From: Methanobacteriota archaeon
Lineage (GTDB): Archaea; Halobacteriota; Methanosarcinia; Methanosarcinales; Methanosarcinaceae
DNA length: 64,000 nt
Direction of reading: 5' to 3'
Assembly: GCA_016841265.1 (NCBI GenBank)
Contig: JAENZL010000006.1
Location: 51,378 to 115,377, forward strand
Position numbers and translations under genes: made by a program. A model generated the notes under the pieces. The model made no database searches. It saw nothing but the letters and a program-made list of their open reading frames with translations, and had not been told where the DNA came from. Shown piece by piece: positions 18,542 to 27,682 of the stretch. Position 1 is the first letter of the stretch. The number at the start of each line of letters is the position of its first letter.

Positions 18542-18877
18542 TTATTCACCGTAGGCAAAGTCGTATGCGATCTTCCCGATGATGGGGATCTTGAACTTTG
18601 AGCCTCTGAGCGCCATGTATGCAGGGACCACAATAAGCAGTAATCCGGGCATTCCCACACCGTCAGCAATGGCCCAGCCTATATACGGAATCCACGCGAC
18701 CAGGAAGATAAATAAAGCAAACGGTATAAAAAGCAGTACCGACTGCATGGCATGGAAGCGGACGAATTTGTTATTGCGCTCAAGGAGCAAAAACAAAAAC
18801 CCGGAGAGCCACCCACCCAGATAAGTGAGAGCCGCCACGATGTTTTCAGGTAAGCCAATGGAAGTCTTGTAGGACAT
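18542..18877 (-). CDS. DUF4870-like membrane protein at the end of the Rnf operon
   Basis: The 111-residue protein has three hydrophobic segments (LGGWLSGFLFLLLE, VLLFIPFALFIFLV and GLLLIVVPAYMAL) and the FVRFHAMQS motif typical of DUF4870/Tic20-like proteins. The start at 18877 is set by gaggtgg six bases upstream; the longer GTG start would lie within that site. It follows rnfB by 56 bases and is probably co-transcribed, matching the extra membrane gene that closes the rnf cluster of M. acetivorans. Its role in the complex is unknown. Confidence 0.75.
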   Translation of the reverse strand: MSYKTSIGLPENIVAALTYLGGWLSGFLFLLLERNNKFVRFHAMQSVLLFIPFALFIFLVAWIPYIGWAIADGVGMPGLLLIVVPAYMALRGSKFKIPIIGKIAYDFAYGE

Positions 18878-18933
18878 ACTTTCCACCTCTTGTTAAAGTG
18901 TTTTCGAAGCCAAAAGGGAAAATCGGGCCGGGA

Positions 18934-19725
18934 TTACCGGACCTCGATTATTCCCTGCGGGCAGACCGCGGCACAGGCGCCACAGCCGGTACACTTCTCC
19001 TGATCGATTTCGGCCAGGAAGTTCGTAACCTTGATAGCATCTGCCGGGCATTCCTTTTCACATTTCTTACAGCCGATACAGCCGTTTTCACAGACTGCCT
19101 TTACCTGCTTACCCTTGTCGTGGGAACGACAGAGCACATGGACCTTTTCGGAATCCGGTGCAAAGGTGAGGATTTCATTCGGGCAGGCTGCAATACAATT
19201 TCCACAGCTTGTACAGAGGTTCTTGTTCACGTGCGGAAAGCCATCTTCTCCCATGGACAGGGCATCGAACTGGCAGGCACGGACACAGGTCCCGAGCCCG
19301 AGACAGCCGTAGGTACATCCCTTTCTGGAGTCACAGAGCATCAGAGCAGCCTTACAGCCGTCCACACCTTCATAATCGAAGAGGGTAACACAGCTCTTTC
19401 CGCCGTTACAGCGGACGAAGGGATACTCGGGTTCTGACTCCGCAATTTCCTGGCCCATGAGGGATCCAATTGCCTTTGCAGTCTCAAAACCTCCCACAGG
19501 ACAGCTGTTTATAGGAGCCCCTTTCTCAACGATCGCCTCTGCGCAGGCAGCACATCCTGCATACCCGCAGCCACCGCAGTTTGCTCCGGGAAGGAGTTCC
19601 GCAACCTCATCGATAAGGGGGTTCGAATCGATCTTAAAGATCCTGGAAGCAGCGACCAGCATTGCGCCGACCGCAAACCCGAGGCCCGCCAGAACTGCTA
19701 TGGAGTTTACAAGTACATCAGTCAA
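18934..19725 (-). CDS. rnfB: Rnf complex subunit B (polyferredoxin)
   Basis: The 263-residue subunit has one N-terminal membrane helix and up to six [4Fe-4S] sites. Visible ligand groups are CGGCGYAGCAAC near residue 50, CKAALMLCDS and CLGLGTCVRAC near 140, CTSCGNCIAACP near 175, CIGCKKCEKECP near 225 and CTGCGACAAVCP near 250. In Rnf this subunit takes electrons from ferredoxin at the membrane. It overlaps rnfA by 8 bases. It is longer than the minimal bacterial RnfB because of the additional clusters. Confidence 0.95.
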   Translation of the reverse strand: MTDVLVNSIAVLAGLGFAVGAMLVAASRIFKIDSNPLIDEVAELLPGANCGGCGYAGCAACAEAIVEKGAPINSCPVGGFETAKAIGSLMGQEIAESEPEYPFVRCNGGKSCVTLFDYEGVDGCKAALMLCDSRKGCTYGCLGLGTCVRACQFDALSMGEDGFPHVNKNLCTSCGNCIAACPNEILTFAPDSEKVHVLCRSHDKGKQVKAVCENGCIGCKKCEKECPADAIKVTNFLAEIDQEKCTGCGACAAVCPQGIIEVR

Positions 19726-20311
19726 GCGGAATCACCCCGAAGAAGTTCACGAAGGACATGGACATGATCGTTGCGACGAATAAAGCGTATGTAACGCCTC
19801 TGCCCACAGCCTTTGGCACGTTTACGATGTTACTCCGCTCGCGGATTGCAGCCATCATGAGCATGGCAACGGTGTACCCTAGCCCTGCTGCAACTCCGAA
19901 AGTAACGCTCTGGATTAAGTTGTAGTCATTCATGACGTTAAGGAGCACCGCACCGAGCACCGCACAGTTGGTGGTGATCAGAGGCAGGTAGATACCAAGC
20001 GAACGATAGAGTGCAGGCACGTGTTTTCTTACGATGAACTCCACAAGCTGCACGAGAGCTGCGATAACCACAATGAAAGCAATGGTTCGCAGAAACTCCA
20101 GCTTAAGGGGCACTAACACGTAATTAAACAGCAAAAAGGATACGGTTGCTGCCAATGCCATGACGAAGACCACAGCTCCTGACATCCCTGATGCGCTTTT
20201 TACGTCCTTGGTCACACCCACGAAGGAACATAGACCCAGGAACTGGATGAGAAGAAAGTTCTTGACAAACAATCCTTCAAGCAGGATTGTAAATAAGGCC
20301 TTTTCCACCAT
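19718..20311 (-). CDS. rnfA: Rnf complex subunit A (membrane)
   Basis: An integral membrane subunit of 197 residues with six hydrophobic helices, including GLCSFVGVTK and TTNCAVLGAVLL. The conserved Cys in each half (GLCSF and NCAV) belongs to the [2Fe-2S] site shared with RnfE in the Rnf/NQR structures. It forms part of the ion-translocating core. The start is placed at the ATG at 20311 just after the rnfE stop, with gggtgg upstream. Confidence 0.93.
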   Translation of the reverse strand: MVEKALFTILLEGLFVKNFLLIQFLGLCSFVGVTKDVKSASGMSGAVVFVMALAATVSFLLFNYVLVPLKLEFLRTIAFIVVIAALVQLVEFIVRKHVPALYRSLGIYLPLITTNCAVLGAVLLNVMNDYNLIQSVTFGVAAGLGYTVAMLMMAAIRERSNIVNVPKAVGRGVTYALFVATIMSMSFVNFFGVIPLD

Positions 20312-20312
20312 T

Positions 20313-20930
20313 TTAACCACCCTTTGCAGCTTTCTGCTGTCTGCGATAGTTCACGATCGTCATCAGCACTGAGATTGTAAGGAAGGCTCCCGGAGACATG
20401 ATCATGAACATTGCAGGGTTCATGAATGCACTCGCATTGATCACCGTGATCCCGAACGGGTCGATGATACCGGTCCCGAGGAATTCACGGATACCTCCGA
20501 TAAGCATCAGCACGAGCAGGAAACCCGTACCCTCACCAAAGGCATCAATGGTTGAGTAAAAGACCCCGTTCTTCAGGGCATAGGCTTCAGCCCTTCCGAT
20601 AACAATACAGTTGACCACGATCAGGGGAATGAACACACCTAGCGACTCGTACAAAGCCGGCGTAAACGCTTCCATAACCATGTCAACGATCGTAACGAAG
20701 GTTGCAATGACAATGATTTCAATGGGAAGCCGGACTGCTCCGGGGATATGGTTCCGGATTGCAGAGACCATCACGTTTGAGCCGACCAGCACAAACAGAG
20801 TCCCCATAGCCATTCCGATCCCGTTTTCCACAGATGTCGTAACTGCTAAAGTCGGACAGAGCCCAAGCACGAGCCCGAAGGTCGGGTTGTCCTTGGTAAT
20901 TCCACGTATAAATTCACTTAACGGATTCAT
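20313..20930 (-). CDS. rnfE: Rnf complex subunit E (membrane)
   Basis: This subunit has 205 residues, six membrane helices, and is paralogous to RnfA in inverted topology. Hallmarks are LVLGLCPTLAVT near residue 22 and VVNCIVIGRAEA near 105, giving the two Cys that share a [2Fe-2S] cluster with RnfA. The ATG at 20930 lies six bases after ggagggt; a TTG two codons earlier is less likely. It lies in the rnfGEA core with nearly no gaps. Confidence 0.93.
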   Translation of the reverse strand: MNPLSEFIRGITKDNPTFGLVLGLCPTLAVTTSVENGIGMAMGTLFVLVGSNVMVSAIRNHIPGAVRLPIEIIVIATFVTIVDMVMEAFTPALYESLGVFIPLIVVNCIVIGRAEAYALKNGVFYSTIDAFGEGTGFLLVLMLIGGIREFLGTGIIDPFGITVINASAFMNPAMFMIMSPGAFLTISVLMTIVNYRRQQKAAKGG

Positions 20931-20932
20931 GT

Positions 20933-21496
20933 TCAACCCTCCTGTGCGGCTGCGTAATCCACTGCACTATGCAGGGCATCCACCACAGCCTGTGAGGAGA
21001 TCGTGGCTCCGGTAATGGCATCGATCTGCCCACCATTACTTTTCAGGCTCACGTCAGACACCGGTTTGTTCACGAACTGCCCCTTGAATTCGTCTGTCAC
21101 AATAAGGGCTCCAAGACCAGGAGTTTCGGAATGCTTCATCACCTGCATTCCTGTTATTGTATTGAAATCCGACGAAATTCCGGCCATCAGTTCAATTATG
21201 CCCTGAGCCCCAACCTGTTGCCGCTTTACCACGTATCCCACAGTATTTCCGGAGGCATCCACCCCACGGTAATAGAGAACCACGGGATCACCTGCGTCGT
21301 CCACCCCATCGGTTACTGGTGGAAAAGTCACAGCTGCCGGGAGGATAACCTTCAGTGCTTCTTCCTGCTGCGCTGCCTGTAACTCTTTCAACTTAACCTG
21401 GGTTGGAGTATAGGTCACTGCAAGAGCCGCAGCCGCAACAGCAGAAATCAGGACCATTACTACAATAACTTGCACTACTTCCTTGTTATCACTCAT
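20933..21496 (-). CDS. rnfG: Rnf complex subunit G (covalent FMN)
   Basis: The 187-residue subunit has one N-terminal membrane helix and an extracytoplasmic flavin domain. The FMN attachment motif ITGATIS lies at residues 161-167, with Thr165 as the phosphoester-linked residue that ApbE modifies. The start at 21496 is decided by gggaggtg upstream; it overlaps the rnfD stop by 8 bases (ATGAGTGA), indicating translational coupling. RnfG passes electrons outward, here plausibly to the cytochrome MmcA. Confidence 0.95.
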   Translation of the reverse strand: MSDNKEVVQVIVVMVLISAVAAAALAVTYTPTQVKLKELQAAQQEEALKVILPAAVTFPPVTDGVDDAGDPVVLYYRGVDASGNTVGYVVKRQQVGAQGIIELMAGISSDFNTITGMQVMKHSETPGLGALIVTDEFKGQFVNKPVSDVSLKSNGGQIDAITGATISSQAVVDALHSAVDYAAAQEG

Positions 21497-22355
21497 GAGC
21501 CACACCTCCCACGGGCTTTGGTAGGGTATTGACTTCAATATACGGAGCTATTGCGTTGGAGAGCAGGAGTGCATACAGGGTACCCCACACATAGTTGCCC
21601 GAGAAGTATCCGTAGAGTACTGTAAGGAGTCCACAAAGGATTCCATAGATGATTCTTCCGTTCTTGGTAACCGGAGTCGTCACGGTCTCGGTTGCAAAGA
21701 AGAGCACTCCGAGGAGGAAGGTTCCGGTTATCACATAAGAAACAGGATCCCCGAGAAGCACGGCCAGGATGACCGTTGTCAGGAAATAAGCTACCGGGAT
21801 TCTCCACTCAACGAGTTTCATGGCTATGAGTGCAACTCCGGTGAGGAGCACAAGAATCGGGGAAACTTCCCCCAGGAATCCGGCTCCGGTTTCAAGTATC
21901 ATGTCCGAAAAACTGCTGGTAATCGGGGTAGTTCCCGGGAGCATGTCCTGAGCCCAGGAAAGACTCAGGAAAACCCAGGCTGCAAGTGCCGGATGGAAAA
22001 CGTAGGACCCGATTCCTCCAAACGCATGCTTCCCGATTCCTACCGCAAACATAGCCGCTAAGAAGATCATCCATGCAGGCAGTGTCGGCGGGCAGATCAG
22101 AGCCAGTAAAAGCCCGATGTAAACAGCATTTCCGTCCAATATCGTTAACTCGTATTTAAACGCTTTTTCAATAGCGAACTCGATAATTACTGCACCTAAA
22201 ATGGATGCAGCTATATTACCGAGTGCAGCGAATCCGAAGAAATAAATCGCCGCCAGGCTTATAGGCACAAGGGCAGCGACCCTGCCCCACATGAGAGTCT
22301 TGATAGAGATTTTCGATCTCCTGTGGGGAGGAGGAGATACTGTAAAAGTTGTCAT
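21489..22355 (-). CDS. rnfD: Rnf complex subunit D (membrane, flavin-type)
   Basis: The 288-residue subunit has about eight membrane helices. NVF/FHPALAAW-type sequence near residue 120 and TTPVTKNGRIIYG near 240 are family landmarks. The usual SGAT-type FMN site appears as the variant PGTTP at residues 140-144, keeping the acceptor Thr143 but changing the flanking Ser and Ala. It overlaps rnfC by 4 bases. In the complex it forms the Na+ pathway with A, E and G. Confidence 0.93.
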   Translation of the reverse strand: MTTFTVSPPPHRRSKISIKTLMWGRVAALVPISLAAIYFFGFAALGNIAASILGAVIIEFAIEKAFKYELTILDGNAVYIGLLLALICPPTLPAWMIFLAAMFAVGIGKHAFGGIGSYVFHPALAAWVFLSLSWAQDMLPGTTPITSSFSDMILETGAGFLGEVSPILVLLTGVALIAMKLVEWRIPVAYFLTTVILAVLLGDPVSYVITGTFLLGVLFFATETVTTPVTKNGRIIYGILCGLLTVLYGYFSGNYVWGTLYALLLSNAIAPYIEVNTLPKPVGGVAHE

Positions 22356-23662
22356 TCTGTCACCTCCGCGGGTTCAGCTTCCGCACACATTTTTAGAAGC
22401 TGGAGCTTAGAGAAGCGGATGAGCTGGACAAGGTGCTTCTTTGCCGGACAGACTGCTGCACAGTCTCCACACTCAATGCAGCTCAATGCATAGTATTCTC
22501 CGCATTTCTCGTACATCCCCTGGTCCGCCATGACTGCAATCCTTCCGGGGAGCAGGTTCATGGGACAGACGTCCACACAGCGGGCACAGTGAATGCAGGC
22601 AGACGACACGTCCCTGAGAACCTCGTCCTTTGTCTGGACAACAATTCCCGTGGTGTCCTTGGCAACCGGGGATTCGTCACTGTAAATGGCTACTCCGACC
22701 CTTGTCCCGTTGATAATGACCTTTCCGGGTTCACCCTTGTAACCGCCGCAGGCCTCGATCACATCTTTGATCGGGGTCCCGAACTTAACGAGTACGCTTC
22801 CTGGGCGATTGACCGCTCCCGAGACCGTGATCACGTTCTCAAGGTAAGGCTTGCCTTCATACACGGCATCGTATACCGCTTTGGCTGACTTTACTCCACA
22901 GACTGCCACATGCACATCAGCAGGTTTGTAACCAAGAGGGATCTTTCTGCCCATTACATCCCCAGAGAGCAGGTTCATCATTGTGGGGGTATAGGTTATC
23001 TTGCCTCCGGCCAGCACTATGATTTCGTCTTCCGAATCTTCGAAGTAGTAGTCAGCATGCCTCTTTCCGATGATCGGGGCAACAGTCAGGGGTTTTCCGT
23101 CAACCTTCGCGTTCTTGAAAGCCTTGATGGACTCCTTGTCGTCTGCCCGGATTACGATTGCACCCCTCGAGATCCCGCCAGCTTCAAGCATAAGCCTGAA
23201 CCCTTTAAGAACTTTGTCAAGGGAATCCAGATAAGCGTTGGCAATCAGAGGGAAGGTTGCGTTCATGATCAGGGTGTCGATCCTCTTTCCCGGTTTCAGG
23301 GCAAGGTACGTGGGCTTTTGATAATATTCGACAATGCCCGCTTCCTTGATAATTTCCAGTAACCTTGAAGGGGTTGCATCCTTTTCAGGGATGAAATCAA
23401 CGGAGTCAGCGCACTCCAAAGGATTGATTATTACGCTTAAGACTCGTTTCCCGGAGGGATTTGGCATCTCCACAACGGATTCCACAGTCCCACAGTAAGG
23501 GGAATGAATGTATGCGAGGTCGCTTCCCTCGCAGTCCCCGATTTTCTGGCCAATGATAACTTCTTCACCTTTCTTGACCAGAGGGGCACATGCAATCCCA
23601 TCATGCTGTTTTAGGGGTAAAATTACCTTTTCAGGTAGTTTATCAAGTTTGATAGCACTCAA
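22352..23662 (-). CDS. rnfC: Rnf complex subunit C
   Basis: The 436-residue peripheral cytoplasmic subunit has a barrel-sandwich N-terminus, a central flavin/nucleotide-like region, an SLBB segment (near residue 275) and two C-terminal clusters, CIHCARCVDVCP near 355 and CIECGDCAAVCP near 395. The start is TTG at 23662, supported by aaggaggtgg seven bases upstream. The gene follows mmcA by 14 bases. In bacteria this subunit meets NAD; in Methanosarcina NAD is not the expected partner. Confidence 0.94.
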   Translation of the reverse strand: MSAIKLDKLPEKVILPLKQHDGIACAPLVKKGEEVIIGQKIGDCEGSDLAYIHSPYCGTVESVVEMPNPSGKRVLSVIINPLECADSVDFIPEKDATPSRLLEIIKEAGIVEYYQKPTYLALKPGKRIDTLIMNATFPLIANAYLDSLDKVLKGFRLMLEAGGISRGAIVIRADDKESIKAFKNAKVDGKPLTVAPIIGKRHADYYFEDSEDEIIVLAGGKITYTPTMMNLLSGDVMGRKIPLGYKPADVHVAVCGVKSAKAVYDAVYEGKPYLENVITVSGAVNRPGSVLVKFGTPIKDVIEACGGYKGEPGKVIINGTRVGVAIYSDESPVAKDTTGIVVQTKDEVLRDVSSACIHCARCVDVCPMNLLPGRIAVMADQGMYEKCGEYYALSCIECGDCAAVCPAKKHLVQLIRFSKLQLLKMCAEAEPAEVTE

Positions 23663-23676
23663 CGTTTGCCACCTCC

Positions 23677-25173
23677 TTAAAATGCAGGCTCCCTTTCAAC
23701 CTCATCGGGCCTCGGCTTGTCATAGGTCACGCCAATGCTCTTGACTGCTGACGACTCTCCTCCGGGGTCCTCCACATAACCAATGGACACCCAGTCAATC
23801 ACGGCTTCGCTTCCGTGGCAGTCCTTACAGGTCATCGGGTCACCCATTTCGCTTCCCCTGCTTACAATGTTGTGGGAAACCTGGTAGTAGAGTTCTACAG
23901 TCCTTAAAACGGCGTTCGGATAATCCGGCTGGCCGTCTCCGTCGGCATCATAAGCCTGCATTTCTTCAACTGTGACCTCACCGTCACCGTCTGCATCCGC
24001 GGCTTTCACGTACTGCACCGGGATCGGGTCTCCAGTGGATATACTTGTATCCGGGTTGGCGAGCACTTCAGGATCGGTGCCTTCGTCCCACCAGGTTCCG
24101 GCAATCTTGTTGAAGGGTGTAAGCTTCACGTCACTGTCATTCCTGGTGTCCACGGAAGGCAGGACATCTCCTGAGATCCCGTTGTACCAGGCAAGAACAG
24201 GCTGGAAGTCCTCTTCCCAATAAACATCTTCCCGTTCTCCGTTCTGCCAGCTAAAGGCCTTAAGGGGCGTTCCTCCCGGAAGGTCTCCTCCCGGAAGCAT
24301 GGGCACATGGCAGGACGTACAGTCAAGGAAATCCATGTGCGAGTCCGCAAAGGGCCCGTGGGAGATTCCGGCATGACATCCTTCAGCGTCACAGCTCCTC
24401 ATGGTATCATCATAGCTTTCTCCGATATCAGGGGTATCAGAGACGTTTCCACGCCCGATCTGGTGATCGGAGGTTATGATGTAAGCTTCCGTGTGGTGGC
24501 ACTCGACACATTCGACACCTGCTTCTGCGTGAACGTCGAGTTCTTCGTAAAACTCTTCAGAACCCCATGAAACAGCCCGCGCTTCCACTTCTCTGCTGTG
24601 GCAGTACTGGGCACAGGAGGTATCTTTAGGAGCTCCATTCACACCGTCATGGAACACGATCAGCAGGGGATAGGGGGTAAGAATATTGCCACTGTACACA
24701 AAAAGATGCATTGCGTCAGTCTGGGCAGTGCGGCTTGAGACTTCCATTGCAGCTTTATTTGCATTGGCATAATCCCCACTTTCGATTTTTTCCGCCCGTT
24801 TTTCGAAGTCATAGAGCCCGTACTTTTCGTGACACATCATACAGTTGACATCAACACCGTATTCGGCAAGTGGTCCCCCACCCGGGTGATACTTTCCGAA
24901 CTCGGCAACCCAGGCGTCCTTTCCGGACGTTTCAAGATCAAAGTTCGTGAGGGGAGACCACCGGTCCATGTCTACCTGTACATGATAAGAATTATTGACG
25001 TTTTCATAGACGCCGTAGTGACAGCCTCCGCATACCGAATCTTCCCATTCTCCTTTGGTCATATAGTGAGATGCAATAGCATCATTCCCGGAATAACCAA
25101 GAGAAGAATAGGCGCCAGCGGCCACGAGAAGCAGCACAGCGACTCCCGACACCATCAGATTTAACCTATTCAT
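23677..25173 (-). CDS. mmcA: Multiheme c-type cytochrome MmcA
   Basis: A secreted protein of about 498 residues with an N-terminal hydrophobic signal. In numbering from the upstream GTG (25182), five CxxCH sites lie at C51, C114, C225, C288 and C452, with a CX3CH site at C190 and a CX4CH site at C264. That is seven potential hemes. A canonical EF-hand-like loop, DADGDGEVTVEE (residues 396-407), is followed by a second DADGDG. It is the first gene of the rnf operon and takes electrons from Rnf to methanophenazine or external acceptors, as shown for M. acetivorans. The ATG at 25173 is preferred over GTG 25182. Confidence 0.94.
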   Translation of the reverse strand: MNRLNLMVSGVAVLLLVAAGAYSSLGYSGNDAIASHYMTKGEWEDSVCGGCHYGVYENVNNSYHVQVDMDRWSPLTNFDLETSGKDAWVAEFGKYHPGGGPLAEYGVDVNCMMCHEKYGLYDFEKRAEKIESGDYANANKAAMEVSSRTAQTDAMHLFVYSGNILTPYPLLIVFHDGVNGAPKDTSCAQYCHSREVEARAVSWGSEEFYEELDVHAEAGVECVECHHTEAYIITSDHQIGRGNVSDTPDIGESYDDTMRSCDAEGCHAGISHGPFADSHMDFLDCTSCHVPMLPGGDLPGGTPLKAFSWQNGEREDVYWEEDFQPVLAWYNGISGDVLPSVDTRNDSDVKLTPFNKIAGTWWDEGTDPEVLANPDTSISTGDPIPVQYVKAADADGDGEVTVEEMQAYDADGDGQPDYPNAVLRTVELYYQVSHNIVSRGSEMGDPMTCKDCHGSEAVIDWVSIGYVEDPGGESSAVKSIGVTYDKPRPDEVEREPAF

Positions 25174-25264
25174 AACGACCACATTCTTTCTTTTTTGTTC
25201 ACATTGTTATGTTCATGCTTGGCGAGTAAACAAGTTTAAATTTTGAATAAATTCAACACATTAT

Positions 25265-25279
25265 ACATTATATATTATA
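25265..25279 (-). promoter_or_regulatory. TATA box of the rnf operon
   Basis: On the reverse strand the sequence reads gtataatatataatg, about 95 bases before the mmcA ATG. The implied leader is about 65 bases. Confidence 0.5.
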
Positions 25280-26299
25280 CAGTTTACAGTTTATGATAAG
25301 TTCTATAAGATCAGGGACGTCCAAAGCTGGAATCGTATACGGCTAACGAGGATATACACCGCCGTCCCCTCCAACCTTCAAATAGATATACATCCCGGAA
25401 TTAACAGGAATTCAATTAAACGGAAACCTAAAGTCGGAGAAGGAACTGTCATGGACAGCCAGACAGGTTCTATTCAGCATCATTTGGCTTTCCTGAAGAT
25501 TTTTTACGATCACCGGCGTCTCCATTTTTTACTGAGATAGTCCATTTTATTCCTGAAAAACAAAGCTAAATTCGACTTCAATTGGAAATGTTTACCCGAG
25601 GTAATACTTATTTCTTTCGAAATAAGTTTGAGGGAATGGAATAGACTTGCATAAGGTAATAAAAATATATACTTTGTATATAACACGCCACACATATTAT
25701 AAAATAATATAAAATGTATGCAATAGAATTAAATTTAACACAATATTAATATATATACTTTTCCAAAGAAAAATAACATGATTATACATTAGAGATGAAA
25801 AAGAATATATTCAACATCAGCAAAGCAAAAAAGAGATCAGAAAAAATTTCGAAAAAGGAAAAAAGAACCCTATATGGGAGGTTTACAATCGATATATATG
25901 AAAGATGTAAAGAATATTCAGCAAAAGGTACATTTTAAGAAAAAACAGACAAACCTTAAAAGAAAAAAGTAGAGAAACACAGAAAAAATCCGAGAAAAGA
26001 AAGATAAAGAAGAAAATATCGGAATCTGGCCTGAACAAAAGAATCTGATGTCAAAAAGAAAAAAAACGGATTCAAAGAGAAAAAATATGATTCAAAAACC
26101 GGAAAAAAGTATTAATAAAGTAATAAAGCAAAATAAACGAAAAAATGTGAAAATCATATCAATGAGATAAAAAAGAGATAAAAATGAGATAAAAAAGTGA
26201 TGGAGAAGAGAAGTGGAAAAGAAAAGAAATTAAGCTTAAAGCTAAAATAAAAAGTTACAAATAAAAGAAGCAGAAACAGAGTGAAAAATTAAATCCATC

Positions 26300-26371
26300 A
26301 TCAAGTCTCAAATCAAGTCTCAAATCAAGTCCCGAATCAAGTCCCAGATCAAGTCTCAAATCAAGTCCTGA
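26300..26371. repeat. 12-base tandem repeat, about six copies
   Basis: The unit atcaagtctcaa, with scattered substitutions, is repeated head to tail about 85 bases upstream of apbE. Confidence 0.85.
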
Positions 26372-26420
26372 TCGAGACTCAAGAGTGCCGGTTAAGCCTG
26401 AACAAACCGGAAATAAAAAA

Positions 26421-26431
26421 CACTATAAAAA
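26421..26431 (+). promoter_or_regulatory. TATA box of apbE
   Basis: The sequence cactataaaaa lies 24-34 bases upstream of the apbE ATG, giving a leaderless or very short-leader transcript. Confidence 0.5.
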
Positions 26432-26454
26432 CAAATAGTCGAAGCTGATAGAGC

Positions 26455-27468
26455 ATGAATTCAAGGTACACAGCATTTTTTGCATTGATAATCATAACGG
26501 TAAGCCTTGCATCAGGCTGCATAAATCCGGCCCCCGAAGAAGGAGAAGAAATTCAACTTTTTCAACAGACCCGGAGCATCATGGACACCACTGTAACAAT
26601 TGCAGTATATACCTCGGAGGAAAATGAAGCCGAGCAGGCCATAGACAACGCTTTTGGGGAAATAGAAAAGGTAGATTCCCTGCTGAGCCCCTCGAAGGAA
26701 GACAACCAGCTGAACCTGCTGAATAAAGAGGCAAAACTGCAAGGAGTTGACCCGACTTTTATTTATGTGCTGGAACGTTCCGTATATTATTCCGAACTAA
26801 GCGGGGGGGCCTTTGATATAACAATACAGCCGGTACTTGACCTCTGGAAAAGCAAGTTCAGCCCCGGAGGAACCTATGAGCCCCCGACCCTCGAGGAGCT
26901 TAACGAAACCCTTAAATTGGTAAACTATTCCGAGATCAGGATCGAAGACGGAAACGTCACCCTCCAGCCAGGAATGAAAGTGGCTGTAGGAGGAATTGCA
27001 AAAGGATATGCAGTTGACATGGCAATAGAATCCCTTGAAGCTGACGGAATCGAAAACGCCTTCGTAAACGCAGGAGGAGACGGGAAGTACATAGGCAGGA
27101 AACCCGACGGCACGGCCTGGATAGTAGGACTCCAGAACCCTGATAAAAACGGAGAATATGTTACGGCCATCAGTGCAGAGGATGTGGCAGTTGCAACAAG
27201 TGGAAATTATGAACGTTATTTTAACGAATCCGCAAAGGTGTCCCACATCTCGGACCCTAGAACCGGTTACCCATCCACAAGCCTTATAAGTAGTACGGCG
27301 ATCGCAAAAGACGCGATTGATGCAGATGCCTTTGCAACTGCGGTGTTTGTGCTTGGAGAAAAAGAGGGGCTTGAAATGATCGAAACTGTGGAAGGCGTTG
27401 AGTGCATGATAATAACAGAAGACCGCAGGCTCGTGTATTCCAGCGGGTTCAGGGAATACGAGGTCTGA
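26455..27468 (+). CDS. apbE: FAD:protein FMN transferase ApbE (lipoprotein)
   Basis: The 337-residue enzyme links FMN from FAD to Thr residues in RnfG-type proteins outside the membrane. An N-terminal signal with lipobox LASGC (Cys22) indicates lipid anchoring. Family motifs are RSIMDTTVTI near residue 42, GGIAKGYAVD near 178, NAGGDGKYIG near 204, and the Mg-binding DAFATAVFVLG near 290. It reads divergently from the rnf operon 1.28 kb away, and RnfG carries the target motif ITGATIS. Length is normal. Confidence 0.95.
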   Translation: MNSRYTAFFALIIITVSLASGCINPAPEEGEEIQLFQQTRSIMDTTVTIAVYTSEENEAEQAIDNAFGEIEKVDSLLSPSKEDNQLNLLNKEAKLQGVDPTFIYVLERSVYYSELSGGAFDITIQPVLDLWKSKFSPGGTYEPPTLEELNETLKLVNYSEIRIEDGNVTLQPGMKVAVGGIAKGYAVDMAIESLEADGIENAFVNAGGDGKYIGRKPDGTAWIVGLQNPDKNGEYVTAISAEDVAVATSGNYERYFNESAKVSHISDPRTGYPSTSLISSTAIAKDAIDADAFATAVFVLGEKEGLEMIETVEGVECMIITEDRRLVYSSGFREYEV

Positions 27469-27682
27469 GGCCATTTACCTTTTTTTATTTTTACCCCGGA
27501 AAACCAATTTTCCAGGTATTTTTCCAAAATTGATGACAGTGTACCGAATTTGCTGTAAATAGTAAGCTGAATTTTTGCAGACTGTCTATGTTTTGACTCT
27601 TCCGGTGTGTAATTATCCTTCCAACGACTTCTTGGGATTTGTGATTTTACAGAAAATTTGGGACACTGCCCAGATTTTCATT

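Larger units (their letters stand above)
25174..26454. other. Long AT-rich divergent spacer between mmcA and apbE
   Basis: About 1.28 kb without any protein-like frame. It is strikingly A/G-rich on the forward strand from 25690 onward and holds the rnf promoter near 25270, a 12-base repeat at 26300, and the apbE TATA box at 26421. A regulatory RNA or a remnant of a lost gene is possible, but no conserved structure is recognisable. Confidence 0.55.
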
